18,029 nt of DNA, taken from contig JAGZKI010000051.1 in the NCBI GenBank assembly GCA_018365265.1, forward strand, positions 1 through 18,029, written 5' to 3'. Within the stretch, counting starts at the first letter, position 1; the number at the start of each line of letters is the position of its first letter. The stretch comes from Streptococcus parasanguinis (lineage in GTDB: Bacteria > Bacillota > Bacilli > Lactobacillales > Streptococcaceae). The notes below the pieces were generated by a model. The model did not search any database, had not been told where the DNA came from, and saw only the letters and a program-made list of their open reading frames with translations. The position numbers and the translations under genes were made by a program. This document shows positions 13,408 through 18,029 of the stretch, piece by piece.

Positions 13408-14331
13408 TTACTGATTACTTGGATGTTGTTTTTTCCATTCTTCAAAATCCGCATAACTCTTAATTTGCGTCTTTTCACCAGTCTCAAGGTCTTTCGCATA
13501 GATTTCCATAATCTCTTGGCCTTTTGGCGCAAACCAATGAAGAGCGGTGTTAAACCATTCTTCTATATTTACCTGGCCAGGTCTGGCAAATAATGCTTCT
13601 CCATTAGAAAGATTTTCAGCCACTTTAGGAAATTCTATAGACAAATTTGTTTCTTCAAGATTGTTGGCTTTCTTATAACTCTCATTTAGACTTGACTTCC
13701 CGATAAACATGCCATATTCAGACCTTATTTTAGTTGCAAAATCTAATACATCATATTCCTTCCCAAAGGAATCATAAATAGTTTGAAAATCTGTACCTTT
13801 AGGTTTTTCAACCTTTCCACTCTTTATATCATACCAGAGAAACCCATTTTTGAAATCAGTAATATAGTATTTTAATTTAAGATAGTCCCTTCCTTCAAAT
13901 GTGATGGCTGTTACATTAATAACCTGGTGATCGATTCCTTGCTTACGAAGAATAGGTATTAAGTTAAAACTTTTCTTTGTAAAATCTGACTTATTTAAGT
14001 CATAGGTTGTGATGATGATGGACTCTCCTTGATCCATTTTAGTCTTGCTTGCCTTAGCATCTACTCTTTTTTTGTAACTAACTGTCACAAAATAATTTTG
14101 TGACATGCTGATACCTCCAGACATATAATTTCCATCTAAACCAACTGAAATATACTGTCTGTCTGCACCAAAACTTTGAATCGATTTCACCTTGGGTGCC
14201 TTGTCTTCAAAATATTCATAACCTAATTCCGGTTTAATGGTATAAACGATTTTAAATCCTAATCTTAGTAATAAAAAAGTCATTGCTAAGACAGAAATTG
14301 CTATCAGCAGCCATTTTATCAACTTTTTCAT
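13408..14331 (-). CDS. Uncharacterised membrane-anchored protein (307 aa)
   Basis: I do not recognise this protein. It begins MKKLIKW with a transmembrane or uncleaved signal segment at about 6-24; the rest (about 280 residues) is hydrophilic and likely extracellular, with beta-rich stretches (YISVGLDGNY, YFVTVSYKKR, DYLKLKYYITDF) and a C-terminal part YAKDLETGEKTQIKSYADFEEWKKQ. No cysteine pair or lipobox is evident. The ATG at 14331 is preferred because GGGGAGG lies 6 nt upstream; an ATG at 14346 overlaps that site. It sits alone between purA and tadA, each side closed by terminator-like hairpins, and does not clearly share the repeat signature of the 3.5-10.5 kb cluster. Confidence 0.8.
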   Translation of the reverse strand: MKKLIKWLLIAISVLAMTFLLLRLGFKIVYTIKPELGYEYFEDKAPKVKSIQSFGADRQYISVGLDGNYMSGGISMSQNYFVTVSYKKRVDAKASKTKMDQGESIIITTYDLNKSDFTKKSFNLIPILRKQGIDHQVINVTAITFEGRDYLKLKYYITDFKNGFLWYDIKSGKVEKPKGTDFQTIYDSFGKEYDVLDFATKIRSEYGMFIGKSSLNESYKKANNLEETNLSIEFPKVAENLSNGEALFARPGQVNIEEWFNTALHWFAPKGQEIMEIYAKDLETGEKTQIKSYADFEEWKKQHPSNQ

Positions 14332-14395
14332 CCACGACCTCCCCATTCGCTAGCAATTTTCTATTGTGTTTTATGAGTTTTTCTTCTTGTTTTCT

Positions 14396-14428
14396 AAAAA
14401 AGAGAAGACTTCTCAGCCCTCTCTTTAT
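14396..14428 (-). terminator. Probable terminator of purA
   Basis: On the minus strand GAGAA/TTCTC around GTC, or alternatively a longer AAAGAGA/TCTCTTT pairing, precedes six T. It lies about 40-70 nt past the purA stop codon. Confidence 0.6.
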
Positions 14429-14468
14429 TGTAACTTTTTTATTCCCTATCGTCGACTTCAAGCCTAGT

Positions 14469-15761
<1,293 letters not shown>

Positions 15762-15763
15762 AA

Positions 15764-15847
15764 TTCTTTTTCATATACCATAGATAGTTCCCTATCTATG
15801 CCTTTCTTCAAACTAGGGGCAGGAGTTTCACCTGCAAGTTTGTCTTA
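15764..15847 (-). promoter_or_regulatory. Structured 5' leader of purA
   Basis: On the minus strand two hairpins fill the leader: CAAACT/AGTTTG enclosing GCAGG/CCTGC, and a perfect 9-bp CATAGATAG/CTATCTATG with a GGAA loop just upstream of the weak ribosome site. It does not show a conserved purine-riboswitch core that I can recognise. Confidence 0.55.
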
Positions 15848-15853
15848 CACCCT

Positions 15854-15882
15854 ATTATAAGAAATTTCCTCGTTTTTTTCAA
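15854..15882 (-). promoter_or_regulatory. Promoter of purA
   Basis: On the minus strand TTGAAA (15877-15882) and a perfect TATAAT (15854-15859) are separated by 17 nt; the predicted start is near 15847. Confidence 0.85.
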
Positions 15883-15978
15883 GGTCTTCTCGGCTATCGT
15901 TTATTTTTCTCCTTCATTTTTCACCCAACTTCTCTAGGAAACTCGTCTTTTACTTGGAAATTGCTTCTTTCTAGAAAT

Positions 15979-15991
15979 AATGTTCGGAATT
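15979..15991 (-). promoter_or_regulatory. Candidate PurBox in the purA-hslO divergent region
   Basis: AATTCCGAACATT on the minus strand fits the lactococcal/streptococcal PurR operator consensus AWWWCCGAACWWT at every position. A degenerate second copy (AATTCCGAAAATC) lies near 16025-16037. The site is about 97 nt upstream of the purA -35, farther than usual, so its target is uncertain. Confidence 0.55.
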
Positions 15992-16064
15992 TTCTTCACT
16001 TCAATCTCTTCTTCTGAAACGACTGATTTTCGGAATTCACCTTGTCCCCACTTTGCTTGATTTG

Positions 16065-16073
16065 TGCTAAAAT
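16065..16073 (+). promoter_or_regulatory. Extended -10 promoter of hslO
   Basis: TGCTAAAAT ends 7 nt before the hslO ATG at 16081, so transcription should start at or within a base or two of the start codon. No Shine-Dalgarno sequence can fit between them. Confidence 0.6.
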
Positions 16074-16080
16074 AGTAGGT

Positions 16081-16953
16081 ATGGACAAAATTATTAAAAC
16101 TATATCAGAAAGTGGCGCTTTTCGTGCCTATGTACTAGACAGTACAGAAACTGTACGAACAGCCCAAGAAAAACATCATACACAAGCTAGCTCCACGGTC
16201 GCACTTGGCCGTACCCTCATTGCCAGTCAAATCTTGGCAGCAAACGAGAAAGGAGATACTAAAATTACGGTCAAAGTCCTTGGGACTAGCTCACTTGGAG
16301 CCATCATCACCGTGGCAGATACCAAGGGAAATGTTAAGGGCTACGTGCAAAATCCTGGAGTGGATATCAAGAAGACGGCAACTGGTGAAGTCCTGGTGGG
16401 ACCATTTGTCGGAAACGGAGAATTCCTGGTCATCACTGACTATGGTACGGGAAATCCTTATAACTCCATGACCCCTCTTGTAACCGGTGAAATCGGAGAA
16501 GACCTGGCCTTCTATCTGACGGAAAGCCAACAAACACCTTCTGCAGTTGGACTCAATGTCCTTTTGGATGACGAAGACAAGGTCAAGGTGGCTGGTGGCT
16601 TCTTGCTCCAAGTCTTGCCAAATGCCAAGGAAGAAGAAATCGCGCGCTTTGAAAAACGCATCCAAGAAATGCCTGCCATCTCCACACTTTTGAAGTCTGA
16701 AGACCATATTGAAGCTCTTCTTGCCGCTATCTATGGGGATGAACCTTTCAAACGTCTCTCTGAAGAAGAGCTTCGCTTCCAGTGCGACTGCAGCCGTGAG
16801 CGTTTCTTGAACGCTTTAGCGAGTCTGCCCGCTAGTGATCTAAAAGAGATGAAAGATGAAGATCACGGTGCAGAGATTACCTGCCAATTCTGCCAAACAC
16901 ACTACCACTTTGACGAAAATGACTTGGAGGAACTCATTCGTGACAAATCTTAA
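16081..16953 (+). CDS. hslO: Redox-regulated chaperone Hsp33
   Basis: A cytoplasmic holdase chaperone switched on by oxidative unfolding. The 290-aa protein has the N-terminal Hsp33 substrate-binding domain (GAFRAYVLDST, TSSLGAIITVADTKGNVKGYV, TGNPYNSMTPLVTGEIGEDLA) and the C-terminal zinc switch: Cys235 and Cys237 in CDC, and Cys268 and Cys271 in CQFC. All four ligands are present, so it should be redox-active. I chose the ATG at 16081, since homologues begin MDKIIK and an upstream TTG at 16042 would add an unrelated 13-residue leader covering the promoter. The following dus gene overlaps its last 14 nt. Confidence 0.96.
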   Translation: MDKIIKTISESGAFRAYVLDSTETVRTAQEKHHTQASSTVALGRTLIASQILAANEKGDTKITVKVLGTSSLGAIITVADTKGNVKGYVQNPGVDIKKTATGEVLVGPFVGNGEFLVITDYGTGNPYNSMTPLVTGEIGEDLAFYLTESQQTPSAVGLNVLLDDEDKVKVAGGFLLQVLPNAKEEEIARFEKRIQEMPAISTLLKSEDHIEALLAAIYGDEPFKRLSEEELRFQCDCSRERFLNALASLPASDLKEMKDEDHGAEITCQFCQTHYHFDENDLEELIRDKS

Positions 16954-17917
16954 TACGCCATTTATGATCGGGGATGTCGAAATCCCTAACCGTACCGTCC
17001 TAGCCCCAATGGCCGGAGTGACTAACTCAGCTTTCCGGACCATTGCCAAAGAACTGGGGGCAGGGCTCGTTGTGATGGAAATGGTCTCTGACAAGGGAAT
17101 CCAGTACAACAATGAAAAGACGCTTCACATGCTCCATATCGATGAAGGAGAAAATCCTGTATCGATCCAACTCTTTGGAAGTGACGAAGATAGCCTCGCA
17201 CGCGCAGCTGAATTTATCCAAGAAAATACCAAGACTGATATCGTCGATATCAACATGGGTTGCCCGGTGAATAAAATCGTCAAGAACGAGGCTGGTGCCA
17301 TGTGGCTCAAGGACCCAGACAAGATCTACTCCATCATCAATAAGGTTCAATCCGTCCTTGATATTCCCCTCACTGTTAAAATGCGGACGGGTTGGTCGGA
17401 CCCTTCCCTAGCAGTTGAAAATGCCCTCGCTGCTGAAGCTGCGGGTGTCTCTGCCCTTGCCATGCACGGACGGACCCGAGAACAAATGTATACAGGTCAC
17501 GCTGACCTTGAAACCCTTCACAAGGTTGCCCAAGCTCTGACCAAAATTCCATTTATCGCAAACGGAGATATCCGTACGGTTCAAGATGCCAAACAACGGA
17601 TCGAAGAAGTCGGTGCCGATGCGGTCATGATTGGTCGCGCTGCTATGGGGAATCCTTATCTCTTCAACCAAATCAACCACTACTTTGAAACAGGAGAAAT
17701 CCTGCCTGATTTGACTTTTGAAGACAAGATGAAGATTGCTTACGAACATTTGAAACGCTTGATCGATCTCAAAGGTGAGCACATTGCCGTTCGTGAATTC
17801 CGTGGTCTCGCCCCTCACTACCTCCGTGGTACCTCAGGTGCAGCCAAACTACGTGGCGCCATCTCGCAAGCTAGCACTCTGGCTGAGATTGAAGAACTCT
17901 TACAATTAAAAGCATAG
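16940..17917 (+). CDS. dus: tRNA-dihydrouridine synthase (DusB-like)
   Basis: A flavin-dependent enzyme that reduces uridines in tRNA to 5,6-dihydrouridine. The 325-aa TIM-barrel protein shows LAPMAGVTNSAFR (21-33), the catalytic cysteine in NMGCPVNK (Cys108), VKMRTGW, HGRTREQMYTG, the FMN phosphate loops ANGDI and MIGRAAMGNP, and the C-terminal HYLRGTSGAAKLR. The start is GTG at 16940, with GGAGG 9 nt upstream inside hslO; it overlaps hslO by 14 nt, so the two form a translationally coupled pair. Which tRNA position it modifies is not determinable here. Confidence 0.94.
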   Translation: MTNLNTPFMIGDVEIPNRTVLAPMAGVTNSAFRTIAKELGAGLVVMEMVSDKGIQYNNEKTLHMLHIDEGENPVSIQLFGSDEDSLARAAEFIQENTKTDIVDINMGCPVNKIVKNEAGAMWLKDPDKIYSIINKVQSVLDIPLTVKMRTGWSDPSLAVENALAAEAAGVSALAMHGRTREQMYTGHADLETLHKVAQALTKIPFIANGDIRTVQDAKQRIEEVGADAVMIGRAAMGNPYLFNQINHYFETGEILPDLTFEDKMKIAYEHLKRLIDLKGEHIAVREFRGLAPHYLRGTSGAAKLRGAISQASTLAEIEELLQLKA

Positions 17918-17930
17918 AAACACAAAAAGC

Positions 17931-18025
17931 GAGAGTGGGACAGAAATCGGTAATTCGTTAGAATTCGATTTCGTCGTCCCACCTCCGCACAGTTGAGTAG
18001 GGCTGTAAAAGCTGATAAAATCAGC
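17931..18025 (+). repeat. Dispersed streptococcal stem-loop repeat, right copy
   Basis: Inverted partner of 1-95 (one mismatch in 95 nt), starting 14 nt after the dus stop codon. The outer stem GTGGGAC/GTCCCAC is at 17935-17941 and 17976-17982, the inner stem AAATCG/CGATTT at 17944-17949 and 17966-17971, and the last hairpin is GCTGAT/ATCAGC. It has the same orientation relative to its upstream gene as the left copy, consistent with a role in 3' ends. Confidence 0.85.
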
Positions 18026-18029
18026 GTAG

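Noticed and set aside
16042..16080. N-terminal extension of Hsp33 from a TTG codon
   Set aside because: It would run through the only promoter, and the extra residues are unlike the family's start MDKIIK.
16856..16939. Longer version of the dus gene starting inside hslO
   Set aside because: The GTG at 16940 has a perfect GGAGG at 9 nt, and its N-terminus matches the family start.

Overview
The window is a stretch of chromosome from a low-GC Gram-positive coccus, most probably an oral Streptococcus of the mitis/sanguinis/parasanguinis type. This rests on the housekeeping proteins (Pgi, PurA, TadA, Hsp33, a DusB-like enzyme, DapH-type acyltransferase), the short streptococcal-type SRP RNA, an LPKTG surface protein, strong AGGAGG ribosome sites and dispersed GTGGGAC...GTCCCAC stem-loop repeats. 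The species was not determined. No transposase, phage gene, tRNA, 16S/23S rRNA or CRISPR array was found.

Layout. Positions 1-95 and 17931-18025 are inverted copies (one mismatch) of a 95-nt stem-loop repeat, each just after the stop codon of an outward-reading gene. From the left, on the minus strand, lie a GluP-type rhomboid protease, 5-formyltetrahydrofolate cyclo-ligase, N-acetyldiaminopimelate deacetylase and tetrahydrodipicolinate N-acetyltransferase. The last two are consecutive-pathway enzymes of the acetylated lysine/diaminopimelate route. A third, divergent copy of the repeat separates them.

Positions 3514-10505 form an accessory block, all on the minus strand. It contains six genes for single-pass membrane proteins that appear to share one architecture: a cytoplasmic N-terminus of variable length, one membrane helix, and two tandem extracellular repeats with a 'yGka' / 'G-x-P' signature resembling BamE/SmpA-like folds. 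Four look like one operon (7111 to 3514). The 363-aa and 297-aa members have their own promoters and terminators. Inside the block sits a monocistronic LPKTG protein with a pilin-like domain and a stalk of about 50 serines. This block is the best candidate in the window for an undescribed cell-envelope system; its function cannot be read from the sequence.

Positions 10632-15761 return to housekeeping on the minus strand: pgi with CcpA-type cre-like sites upstream, a 4 x 81-bp tandem repeat, the SRP RNA gene ffs, tadA, an unrecognised membrane-anchored protein, and purA with a structured leader. The 319-nt divergent region 15762-16080 has a strong purA promoter, a good match to the streptococcal/lactococcal PurBox, and an extended -10 promoter so close to hslO that its mRNA is probably leaderless. 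hslO (Hsp33) and a dus gene overlap and run on the plus strand to the end.
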